This document shows positions 1 to 11,549 of a DNA stretch of 64,000 nucleotides, piece by piece. Every line of letters starts with the position of its first letter. Within the stretch, counting starts at the first letter, position 1. The notes below the pieces were generated by a model. That model saw only the letters and a program-made list of their open reading frames with translations, had not been told where the DNA came from and did no database searches. Both the position numbers and the translations under genes were made by a program. The stretch is from Undaria pinnatifida (Eukaryota; Sar; Phaeophyceae; Laminariales; Alariaceae), in NCBI GenBank assembly GCA_012845835.1, contig JABAKD010000030.1, forward strand, positions 4,605,416 to 4,669,415. Reading direction: 5' to 3'.

Positions 1-1499
1 GTAAAAACAAAATTAGAGGGCGGGGTATAGTAATATCGTATTAATAGAACCCAGGCCCCCCTTGCAGGGCTGTGTGTTGTGCAGCGGTGGCTATCGTTGC
101 GGGCGGGTGATGAAATATCTTGTCTGTTGGAGTGTGGATATCGTGAAAAAAACGGCATGTATCCTTTTTGTTGGACGTATAATACTATCGGGCAACGCTA
201 CGATAGGGAGGCTATTATCATCTTTTTTTCTGTTTTTTTTTTGCCTGTTTTTTTGCTGTGGACGGGAGTGTCACTCGCGCAAGAGTGAGATCACCCCCCC
301 CCCCCCCCCCCCCCCCTCCCTGTTCCTTTTGCGGCCTTAAGCTTAAGGCGCTGTTTTAGTTTGGCCACGTGAGTCCGCGCAACACAATAATAGTCAACCA
401 CGAGCTGCGCCGGGCATTTAGTGTAAAACCGTTCCCCACCCTGTTCCTTGGCGGTGTTGAGCTCTTTGGGGCCGTTTTAATCTGGCCGCGTGAGTCCGCG
501 CAACGCAACAATAGTCAGCCACACGCTGCGCCACACGCTGCGCCAGGCATTTAGCGTGAACTATTTTTGTCAGCGAGGTCCAAGAGTCACTCGTGCGAGT
601 GGCTCAAAGAGGCCCGGTGTGAAAAAACAGGGTACAGTACCCCCTTCTTCTTGAGCCATCCCACGCTGTACGGGGAGCAACATCAACCCCTGAGGTCCTC
701 GCACGAGGAGCTCAACATCTCACCCGATGCTACATGACTTCGAAGGCGTTCGCGTCCGTTCGCACAACCCTCCGACCACAAAGCTTCTATGCCTCCCTTT
801 AGTAGCCCTAAAACAATACGTACTCGTGAACGAGTGAAATTGCTTCACTAGGGAACCGCGGTAGGTCCTCACATGAGAAGCCAAATCGGCCATGGATCTT
901 TTGGCGCAAAAAGTGCTACCCCTAGACCGTAGTCTTGGTCTAATCCACCAGACTCCTGAACCACAATATGTACGGCAGAGTGATGCCAGCTTTTTTTACG
1001 AGGCGGCCCCATCCAAGTCTTGGGGGGGGGGGGGGGGGCGGTCGGTCGTTTCTCAACGAGACGCGATGCAAATGCCAAAAAAAAAAACGAAAAAAAAATG
1101 AGAAAAAAAGAGGAAGAAAAAAACAAATAAACAAAAAAAAACTCGCCAATTATTGAGTTGGCGAAAAAAAACAAAAGAAAATGAAAAAGCTCATCATCGA
1201 GGAAGCCAGCAAATAAAAAAACAGGAAAAAAAAACACGAAGCGCAGCACCCGAAGGGAGCGATGCCGAACAGATCGAGAAGTGCGCAGGTACGTGCCCGT
1301 AGAGAGGTGTAGCAAGGGAAAAAATAAAATAAAATTCCGTCGAAGAAACAGTTTTGGCAACTTAGAGCTTTACCAAAGGCTGTTTTGGCAAGAAGTCCAG
1401 ATATTCCGTATGTTTTGCCAAATTTGGCAGAAAGGTTGCCAAACATGCGTAGTAAGGAACGGCCCTAAGGCCGGGTCCAATGGTCCCATAACCCGGACC

Positions 1500-1830
1500 C
1501 AGATCACCAATCCCCGACGGGATAATCAACAGATCTTTCAGCAGGAAATATCTGTTTATGGTCTATAGCTCATGCTACCGGGTGAGAGCCATGCCATCCG
1601 AGTCATGATCTAACACGTGTTTTCTTGGGATGGGTCTGTACTCTACAGATAGATCCAATTTCTGCACAACACCTCATAACGGCAGCGAGATGATCTGTAT
1701 GAGCTATATAAGCTATATGATCTGTGTGGTCTATATGATCCATGTGATCTGTATAATCTGTACGATCTGTATGATCGATATGATATAAATTATGTATATG
1801 ATCTAAATGATCTGTTGTAGGTGTGAATGA
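1500..1830. repeat. Family G repeat with GATC-rich satellite, copy 1
   Basis: Flanks (GGTCTATAGCTCATGCTACC, GGTGAGAGCCATGCC) match 33770-33815, and both copies enclose a satellite of GATCTGTAT/GATCTATAT units and end near a GAGGTGTGAA/GCAA sequence. The class is unknown. Confidence 0.6.
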
Positions 1831-1867
1831 ATGGTTTTCGACGACTAGGAGAGGGGGCGAGGAGGAG

Positions 1868-2370
1868 GACGGGCACTCATTTTCATGCATAGCCGTGTCA
1901 GAGCCCCGTATCCCTGAACAATGCCGGGACGGAGCACACGTCGGGTTTTTTATTCCCATTGACCAGAGCACAAGAAAGCAGCGCGCACCAAGCGCGAAGC
2001 GCTGTGAGAAGATTGTCCCGTCAAGCCGCATGAAGGGTTTGTGAGCTGCATCAGCCTACTAAGAACGACTTGTGAGGCGGACTTCCGCACCTTCTGCGTA
2101 ATTTCTTGCCTATGGACGATAGCTTGGGGGTCAACTAAACTTTGTTCTGGTGTGGCCGCTAGGAGAGGGTGAGGGGGGGGGGGGGAAGGAGGGTGTACTC
2201 ATTCCACGCATACATAGCCGTAGTCTTAAGACCATAGACCCTCGCATCCCTGCACAGTGCCGGGGCGGAGTAGCACGCCGGTTTTTTTTTCACCGACCAC
2301 ACAGACACCGCGTACATACACCAAGCGCGAAACCCTGTGAGGTGAGTCAGCGGGTCGAAGGGCGGCGGCG
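1868..2370 (+). repeat. Family F dispersed repeat, two copies in tandem
   Basis: The two copies (about 1868-2050 and 2180-2370) share CATGCATAGCCG-like, CCCGCATCCCTG-like, GCCGGGGCGGAG and CACCAAGCGCGAA segments. Other copies are at 35325-35420, 54785-54990, and inverted at 3640-3790 and 56440-56545. The class is unclear; no inverted ends or tail are obvious, but copies often start at a G/C run. Confidence 0.7.
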
Positions 2371-2410
2371 TCGCCGGCGGGGGTACGACGCGTGCTATGA
2401 TAGAGGTGAA

Positions 2411-2628
<218 letters not shown>

Positions 2629-2674
2629 GAAATGTCCCCCAGTGGCAAAAGAGGTGTTCAAAAATGCTCCATAC

Positions 2675-2842
2675 CTCGGGGTCGCTGCTTTCCGCCATGG
2701 CCTGGTACGCCGTCAGCCCGCGCTTGTCCCGGGTGGTTTTGCTCGCGCCCGCCTCCAGCAGCCAGGCGCAGGCATCCCAACGCTTCGCGAGCGCGGCGAG
2801 GAAGAGCGGGCTCCGATCGTCCGGTCCTCCTCGAGCGTCCAC
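2675..2842 (-). CDS. Ankyrin gene exon 4
   Basis: The exon starts right after an in-frame TAG within the acceptor AACGTTAG, and the donor is CCCGAG|GTATGG; it is 56 codons in phase 0. It encodes SPLFLAALAKRWDACAWLLE, AGASKTTRDKRGLTAYQAM, two consecutive ankyrin units. The intron beyond starts with the (CAA)n tract at 2411-2628. Confidence 0.83.
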
Positions 2843-5800
2843 CTAACGTTTTTTCCACAGGCCGCACGCAGTGAGTGCAGAGTCATCTCGCGCTTAGGGA
2901 GGTGCAACAGAAGATATGAGCTTTCTGAGCCCGTAGCATAAGGAGCCCGACATGTTGAGAGGTTCACCCCTTTTTTTCAGGAGGGTTTGTCTCAAACTTC
3001 GGTGCTTAAGACATCTCCAAGAGACAGTTTTTTTTGGAAAAAGAAAATATATACGTATATGTAACTGAGGGTGGACCATCGAGATCATGGCCTAGGTGTA
3101 CAAGGAGAATCATGCACAAAAAAAAAATGGCCCATTATTTATTTTTTTTCCGACGATTTTGGGTTAAGGAGCCCCGTCAATCAGAAACCGTTATCGCCAG
3201 AGAGAGGTATACCTTAATATGGCGTATTTACGACGATTTTGGGTTAAGGAGCCCCGTCATTCAGAAAACGTTATCGCCAGAAAGAGGTATACCTTAATAT
3301 GGCGTAATTACGACCATTTTGGGTTAAGGAGCCCCGTCATTCGGAAAACGTTATCGCCAGAAATAGGTATACCTAGAGCTATATCGTAGCACTTCGAGTT
3401 CGCCCGAGAGGACGACTTCGAAGACATTCGCTCGTTCGCGCAACCCCCCGCCGGCCAAAACATTTCTATGCGTGCTAGTATTCCCGTTGCTGTGTCTTTG
3501 GCGGCGGCACGCGCCACAGAAAGCAACAAACAAAATGCATTCGTCAAAAAGCTGTCATCCGATATGCAAGCACCAGCCGCGGAAAAAAATCCGCCTCACA
3601 GGTGTAGTTCGTTTCTTAGGATGCAGCTCACCATTCCTTCGTGCACAGACTCGCCGAGCACCTCACGGCGCCTCGCGCTTGGTGCACCGCGACATCTGCC
3701 CGGTCGGGGTGAAAGCCCGACGTGCTCCGTCCGGGTGATGTAGGAATTCGAGGGTCTATCTGGTCATACGATTACGGGCTTGCATTAAATGAGTACCCCC
3801 CCCCCCCCCCTCCCCCTCCCTACCGAAACAGGAAGGGCATATGATTTTATGTAATATATGGGAAAAGCGTAACGAGCGCCCAAATGTTGGAGGTTACAAG
3901 CAGCAAGTGAGTACCCCCCCTCCCCACCCCGCCCCCCCCCCCCTCCTCCCCCCCCCCCCCCCCCTCCCCGTTCCCCCCCCCCTGCCCCTCCCCCCCCCCC
4001 CCCCTCCCCCCCCCCCCCCCCCCCCCCTTCCCCCCACTCACCCTCCCCCCTACCGTAGCCTTAATCGGTGTCAGAATTATCAATTTTTTCGGTTTTGTTT
4101 TTGGTTGCTTGCCTTGGCTCCCATGGCGACGAGGAGACGGCCGCTGTCGAGTTGCCCGAATTCCACGGCTGCGTGCAGGGCCTGATACTTGAGCGTCGTG
4201 TGAACGTGATCGACGGGCAACCCTGTATCTCCCAACGCGTCGGTGAGGGGTCGAGCCGAGAGGCGGTGGGTGGGGGTGCTGGATTGCGCTTTGGTTGCGC
4301 ATCTGGATATGCATATGTACCATTTTGATTTTTTTGCCTAGTCCGTCCCTTTTTCTCCGCCGGCGCAGAGTTTTCTTGTGTGCTTTCTTCTGCAATGCGA
4401 TCAGACTACCCGTCGGTATATTACCAGCCGTGTGCCGGGCTCATGGGACGTCCGTGGCGCGAGCTAAGGCCGCGGAAAGCCGCCGAGACTGGCTCTATTT
4501 TGCGGGGTACGAGACGCTTCTGTCCCCGGGCAACCAAACACTAGACGTATTTAAGCCTCGAGGTTAGGTCTTAAGTACTTCCAACTGGAAGAGCTAGGCC
4601 ATTCGATACTTCGTTCGACCTTAAACGCATAAAAAAAACACCATATGTCTAAAACTCGAAATAGTGGTCTCTTTCAGTACGCATAAAAAGAAAAGCCGAG
4701 GAAAGATCAAACTACTTGAAAATAGACTATGATATTTCTGCACTACTCCAGACGCAGATGGCAAGACGAGGATTCATGTCATGAGTCAGCACATGAGTGG
4801 GTGGAAACTTCGATAAAGACCCTCCCCTGCCCATGCTGTGCGAGCTGGAACAAACGGCCAAAACAAATAACTGGTGCCTGGCAAAAACATTGAGTGCTTC
4901 GTACTCCATACTCGCTTCATATGTAGGATACCTCGCAGGCGTCTGCCGCCTTCGGTGTGCCTCAGTGTGGCAGTCAGTACAGCAGCACAGCAGGACTGGC
5001 CCTCAACCCGGTTCAATTTCCACCCTCGAAATGTAGGCATCCGTCTGATGTTTCCTCGAGCTTTTGTCGTCTGAAATGCTGTTGTTTGCTGGAAAATACT
5101 CGGAAAATTGCTTCAAATATGCACTTGGGCCAAAATGTGCCCAAGTGCATGTTTTGGGAAAATCCATATCTCACCGTGGTCTGCCGTGGTCGTTAGGTCG
5201 ATAAAATAGACCTATTTTGTAGACATTTAAGACACGATAGGGCTTAATTTGGTTTAGAGCCTAAAATATAGGCATATCGTCAGGCTTAAATACGTCTACT
5301 ACACACACGGTGGAACTTTAGTCCTCGCACGTACATCGGGGTGGCATCAAAATGTATTTGCGAGAGAATTTTCCCGCACTGCTAGACGCGGGCGCGGTGT
5401 ATATGTACCCGCTGCAACGACGTGAACTATGTCATTACTGTGAGTTCTCCCTCACAATTGACACGGTGGTTACCATACAGCAGTAGCGAAACCTGTATAA
5501 AGAGATATAAAGTAGCAACACAACCCAAGCAAAAGTAACGATGTGCACACAACAGACCATATCGGCAACAAACATCGGTATGAACTGTCTACGATCACAG
5601 CAGCAGCAAGCAACCGCAGAGAGCGGCAATAATATATAGATCATAAAAAATCAAATTTTATTGAGAACGGGATTTTTTTCTGGATGGACCGAGGAGAATA
5701 AATACACAAGACGTTTACTCTCATCAAAAGAACATACACAGCGGTTTTACAATAGAGCACCACCAGCAAGCAGCACGTAGTCCATAGACTATAAGTTTAC

Positions 5801-8800
5801 TGCGAGTTCTCCCTCACAATTGACACGGTGGATACCATACAGCAGTAGCGAAACCTGTATAAAGAGATATAAAGTAGCAACACAACTCAAGCAAAAGTAA
5901 CGATGTGCACACAACAGACCATATCGGCAACAAACATCGGTATAAGCACGCGGGGAAAAATACTGGACACAGAAAACAAACAACAAATTGACACCAATGA
6001 TTCCTCTAACAGCAGCGACAGCAGTACAAACCCATCACACAGCGAAAATGATCAAGACAACAATAGCGGCAACAATAACAATTCTGGTCAATGGTCCATT
6101 ATTCCCGAGATTGGTGATGGTGCATGTTTATTAAGATGTATCTCGCGTCGTGTGCACAACAACCCAGCTTTACATCACATCGTCCGTGCACATATTATTG
6201 CCCACATCACAACCAATTTGTACACCGTTATCCCAGGATCAGGTTTCAACACCTTCCACGACAGCATCTTAGCTGGAGCAAATCAAGGTCATGTAGATAA
6301 TAAAGAATCAGTTGTCGGTGTAAACAAGATATTTTTCTGAACGGAACAAACAACGCCAACGTGCCCGAAAAAGTTCCGTTTGTCTTGCAAAGTTCCGTCA
6401 GCAGCACCACCAGCAAGCAGCACGTAGTCCATAGACTCTAAGTTTACTGTGAGTTCTCCCTCACAATTGACACGGTGGTTACCATACAGCAGTAGCGAAT
6501 TAAGCGCGCGGGGAAAAATACTGGACACAGAAAACACACAACAAATTGACACCAATGATTCCTCTAACAGCAGCGACAGCAGCAGTACAAACCCATCACA
6601 CAGCGAAAATGATCAAGACAACAACAGCGGCAACAATAACAATTCTGGTCAATGGTCCATTATTCCCGAGATTGGTGATGGTGCATGTTTATTAAGATGT
6701 ATCTCGCGTCGTGTGCACAACAACCCAGCTTTACATCACGTCGTCCGTGCACATATTATTGCCCACATCACAACCAATTTGTACACCGTTATCCCAGGAT
6801 CAGGTTTCAACACTTTCCACGACAGCATCTTAGCTGGAGCAAATCAAGAACTTGTGGAAGTCGCTGGATCTCAACCTACTACATATTCGAGTGTCGAAGA
6901 GTATCTCCACTTCATGTCACAGCCTTACGCATATGCTACAAACGTAGAATTAATTGCTGCCACGCAGTTATACGGAGTGGACTTTCGAATAACTTATCAC
7001 ACCGAGCTTCAGCAATATCCCAACCCTCCTCCTCCAAATGTCTGTGATATCTTATATTATCCACATTCTTTCCACTACGCATCCCTCCGATATACACCTT
7101 CTGCATAAATACTTCATCATCAGTTGTAGTCATTCGACTTGCGTCGCCCCCGGGAGGCACGTGTCCACCTCCCGAAGGGGAACCTTGTATCATGTACGAC
7201 CATGACAATCGGTTCTTGGTTATGTTACGGAGTTGAAAATAGGAGGTTGTGATTTGTGTATCTGGATATTATATACGACCATATGTGACGACGTTTTTTT
7301 TTCATGATACAAGGAAGTTCCAATAGTAAGTTGTGGCTGCATCGTAGCGGGCGGGATGTTGGGGCAAACCCCACGCACCATGAGCACGTAAATGTGTAGT
7401 CTAATATAATACTTTGTTTTTTGTCCGCCGACGCCTCTGCAAGGTAAATTTGCCACTGGTATATGTGGGCGTTTTTAGTTTTCTTAAAACCACCAAGATA
7501 ATTTTAAAAACGCGTTCTCGTGCTTTTATTTTGTCAACGAACAACCTCTTAAGAGTTGAAATTGCAAGGCGGGTATCGTTTTAAGGCCGCCACCATCAAC
7601 ACCTTCTTTTATATATGTAAAGGTATCATTTTTTTTTTTGCTTTTTTTTTTTCCAGCTTCTGGGCAAGCCGTGTGGTCACAGGTGTCGTCCCTTCCCCCC
7701 ACCCCCCCCCGCGGCCGGCGGTACCTCCCTTCATTTTCATCGCGCAGAAGGAGGAGGATTTCAGCATTCCCAACGCTCGTCGATCTTCAATTCCCCAATT
7801 TTCGCCTACGTACAAAATGTACTTGAGACGTTTTGTCCATTTGAGGACGCGCCGTGTCCGAAAACGTTTTTTTTATAGCGAGAGAAGGCGTGTTATTTTT
7901 TTTGTGTTACCTTCTTCGCACGCAGTAAAAGAGGATCGGCCCCCCAGCGTCCCCTCCACCCGCGCCAGCAGCAAGCACAACAAACGTCCGCTTTGCACCC
8001 TTCCTTCCGACTGGTTCTCCGATAGCCCTCCCCCCCCCAAAAAGAAAAAAAAAAACTCAGCGATTTTCTTCAACGAACGTTTCGCGACACCGCCCAATAC
8101 GAGGAAAGGATGCTATGAAAATAATATTTTCATGTATTTTCCTGTTGATTGCATATCAAGGACTATCGACCGAAAACGTCGGGGTGGCAAGGGGCGTCGT
8201 ATTGCAGGAGATACGACCGGTATCATAGGAGCTGGTTTCAAACCCGGCGATTTCGTTGAAGAAATGTTGGGGGGGGGGGGAGAGGGCTACCTACCGTAGA
8301 ACCAATCTTCCCTTTCAACGAACAGGGGCTATGGTAGAGTGGGCGACCCCCTATTTTGTCGTAGTATTACCTCGGGTTGTAACGAAGACCACTGATAGGG
8401 ACAGCTTACGCTATACCTAAAATGGGACCCGAAGGGTGCGCCAGCTAGCGTTGGGCTGCGAAAGCAACTACTGAGTTAAATCGACACACGACGACGCGTA
8501 TGAAAGTACGTGGAAGTGTGGTGAGCTAAAATAAAGCTTTATTTTTCCCCATCCGCCGGAGGATGAAAAAAAAAAAAAAAAAAAAAAAAAGTATTACTTT
8601 GGAGTCTTACTACGGTAGCCCCCCCTTAACTTTTCTTTTAACGAAATCGGCGGTTTCAAAACCAGCTCCCGCGGTCGTATCTCCTGAAACATGGTGTCCC
8701 TCGACACCCTCCCCGTCGTCATCGAGATCGACAGGCCTTTGCACGCAAGAAAATACACGGATGTACAACACACTTTGCTTTTAATCGTATCCTCTTCCTT

Positions 8801-11516
8801 GTGTCGAGCAGCCATGAAACGTTCGTCACAGAAAATCTCTGGTTTCGGGGGGGGGGGGGGGGGGGGGGGGCGGCTAGATCGTAAAATCAGTCACACCCGA
8901 TTTAAGAGCGCCCAGGATCAGTCGTACCCAGAATAAGAGCGTTCGGAACTTACGATATGAGCGGTCAAGTCGGCATGTGCACCGCCTACACTAAAAAGCT
9001 ACATATTTCCCAGTTTAAAGATAAGAGCGATGTCTAGTTAAGAGCGCATGTTTCGGCTTGTTGTCACGGGGCGCTCTTAAATCGGGGTATCCAATACTCT
9101 GCACCGGATTTTGGCCACTCGAGCACGAGCGACTCTTGTTGCTACCTCACGGACCACCAAAACAAAAGAAAGAGAAGAAAAAACTTGAGAGGCGACTTTT
9201 GACGCGTGCTACACGATATAGGTGCACCACTTTTGTGTGTGTGTGTTTTTTAGAGGAGGAGGAGGAGGTTTCCTCAATTTGGGAGCTTAACCCCTTTAGA
9301 GCCCCCGAACCCCTCCCTATACTAAATTCAAGTATTTTTGTCCCCAAAAAGGGGTTTCCAGTTGTAAAAAGGGGTTAAGAGGCCTCTCCCAAAAAAACTG
9401 GTTTGTGGAGAAAAAAATAACGCTGCTGTACGTACATACTTGTACGACTTCGAAGTACTACCGTGTATGAAAAAATCCCATAGGAGCCGCTCGAGGGTAC
9501 ACGACTAGAATCATGCGGGAAATAAATAAATAAATAAATAACGATTTTGGGGTTAAGGAGCACGGTCGTCCAGGAAACAAAATCGCCAAAAAAAGGTATA
9601 ACCTCTATCATCGTCGGCGCACGCCTCTTTTCTTTTTTTGGCGCAAAGCGTGCGTATACGTACGTACGTAGCGTGTGACCTTCCGTCGCGTCGGACTCCT
9701 CATCATGCCGCATGTTTTTTTTTTTCAACCCTTTTACAACTGGAAACCCCTTTTGGGGGGACAAAATTACTTGGAATTAGTATAGGGAGGGGTTTGGGGG
9801 CTCTAAAGGGGTCAACAGCGCACATGAAAGCTTGTCGCCGCAAGAGAAACAAGGGTCGAGAGTGGCAATTCTCTCGCGAGTGACCCACACGATGCCACCC
9901 TGCAACAAAAATTAAATTAAATGAAAATGACTCCCCCTAGAGCAGCCTGTGTTCCGTAATTAATACCGTCTTTGATACTAGTAGACTCAGCTATAAAAGT
10001 TCGTTTTGGGGAGGCGTTCTACGGTAGCCCCCCCCCCCCCCCCCCTCCAACTTTTTTCTTTTAACGAAATCGCCGGTTTTGAAACCAGCTCCTGGCCGTA
10101 TCTCCTGAAGTACCCTTACCCCCCCGACGTCACTGTCTGATAGGCCTTTGCAAACAGGAAAATGTTTGGGGGGAAAATCGACACACTCGACGCGTATGAA
10201 AATACGTGGAAGTGTGGTGAGCTAAAGCTTTTTTTTTTTTTTTTTTACCCCATCCGCCGGAGGATGGAAAAAAAAACAAAAAGTTTTGGGGGGTGTTTTT
10301 TTTCATCATGGCGTCCTTTCTCGTGTCGAACAGTCATTAAACGTTCGTTAAAGAAAACCGCCGGTTTTTTGGGGGGGGTATCGTAGAACCAGTCTGCTGG
10401 GCTGGTCGGCGTTACTCGGGCGGTGGCTAATTATGTGTCTTAACTAATTTCCGTATCCGGTCCCAACAATCGAGGGTGCAGCGCTCCAGTGGCAAAACCA
10501 CGAGAAAAAAAAAAAATGGCCGAAAATATCATACTACGTTCGATATCGTTTGTACATGCTGCTTCGTAACGAACCTTACCTTACCTTACCTTACCTTACC
10601 TCATATCTTTCGTAGATTTTGCCAATTGGTACCTAGTATCGAATTGACGTTACGACCCAGGCTTGAAAGTCTTTACGGTATCGCAGAGATATATTCCAAC
10701 GCAGACTAAAAATACCATCAGCCACGGCGAAGACAACGTTTGAATGGAACCTATACTTGGACTGTTGGTCCACCGAACGCCCTCTCAGAGTTCAAAGCTG
10801 CAAAGCCGTGCGATTGTTTTGTTTTTTTCAAGACCACCACGCACGTAGGGCAAAAAGCGAATTACGCACTGGGTATGTATGCATACTTGAGTTTCGTCCA
10901 CCACCGTCCTTGACAAAGGTTAACCTTGCAAAGGCGCGTAGTTCTTTCTTCCACCACCAAAGGTGTGTGCTTTTTTCAGGGTTTTTCTTGGGTCAGGTCG
11001 GACAAAGGGTGCGGCGTAGCGGGGGGGGGGGGGAGGGTCACTTCTGGGGCCTCTGTTTTTCAGTGGCTCGGGGTCGATCGCACGAGTGACTCCCCCCCCC
11101 TTCCCCCCCCCTTCCCCCCTCCCCCTTCCCCCCCACCATTCCCCCCCCCCTTCCCCCCCCCCTCCCCCCCCCCCTGTTCGTTCCTTTGTAGCCTTACTTA
11201 TTCGTTCATTTGCGGCCTTAATTAAAGCTTTCGCGTTGTTGTTTTTTTATTTTTGCGACATGAACCGGCAAAGGGAACGGTAGGCAACGCTGCGCCAAAA
11301 ACAAGAACGCTTAAATGTATAGATTTTTATTATCAGTGAGGCACAGAGTCAAGTCACTCGTCGTGGGAAAGGCCCAGATCCTTAGGCGAAAGTGGGGGAA
11401 GTGGGGGGTATTAACACCTTCCCTATACCGCAGTCTTCGTTGCTACCAAGGCGCGTGCTACGATAGATGTATTATAGCACATTTCGCCTGAAGAAGAGGT
11501 CTCTGAGTGACCGGGG

Positions 11517-11549
<33 letters not shown>

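Larger units (their letters stand above)
1..2410. other. Left-edge intergenic or intronic repeats
   Basis: I see no supported gene. The stretch holds a C run (295-316), a diverged direct duplication of about 115 bases (369-440 and 490-560, sharing GTGAGTCCGCGCAAC), a G run near 1022-1040, A-rich sequence to 1240, and repeat families G and F described separately. Confidence 0.6.

Noticed and set aside
2826-2842. Alternative acceptors for ankyrin exon 4 (CTCGAG or GAG at 2830/2827) joined directly to exon 2
   Set aside because: Phase would fit, but the ankyrin loop would be about six residues short, and exon 3 provides a full repeat with correct phase on both sides.
7556-8299. A 247-residue open frame
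   Set aside because: It crosses a boundary into MITE-B and has basic, Phe/Arg/Lys-rich random-looking sequence.
10572-10602. Telomere-like repeat (TTACC)n
   Set aside because: Only six short units, and not at an end; a simple microsatellite.
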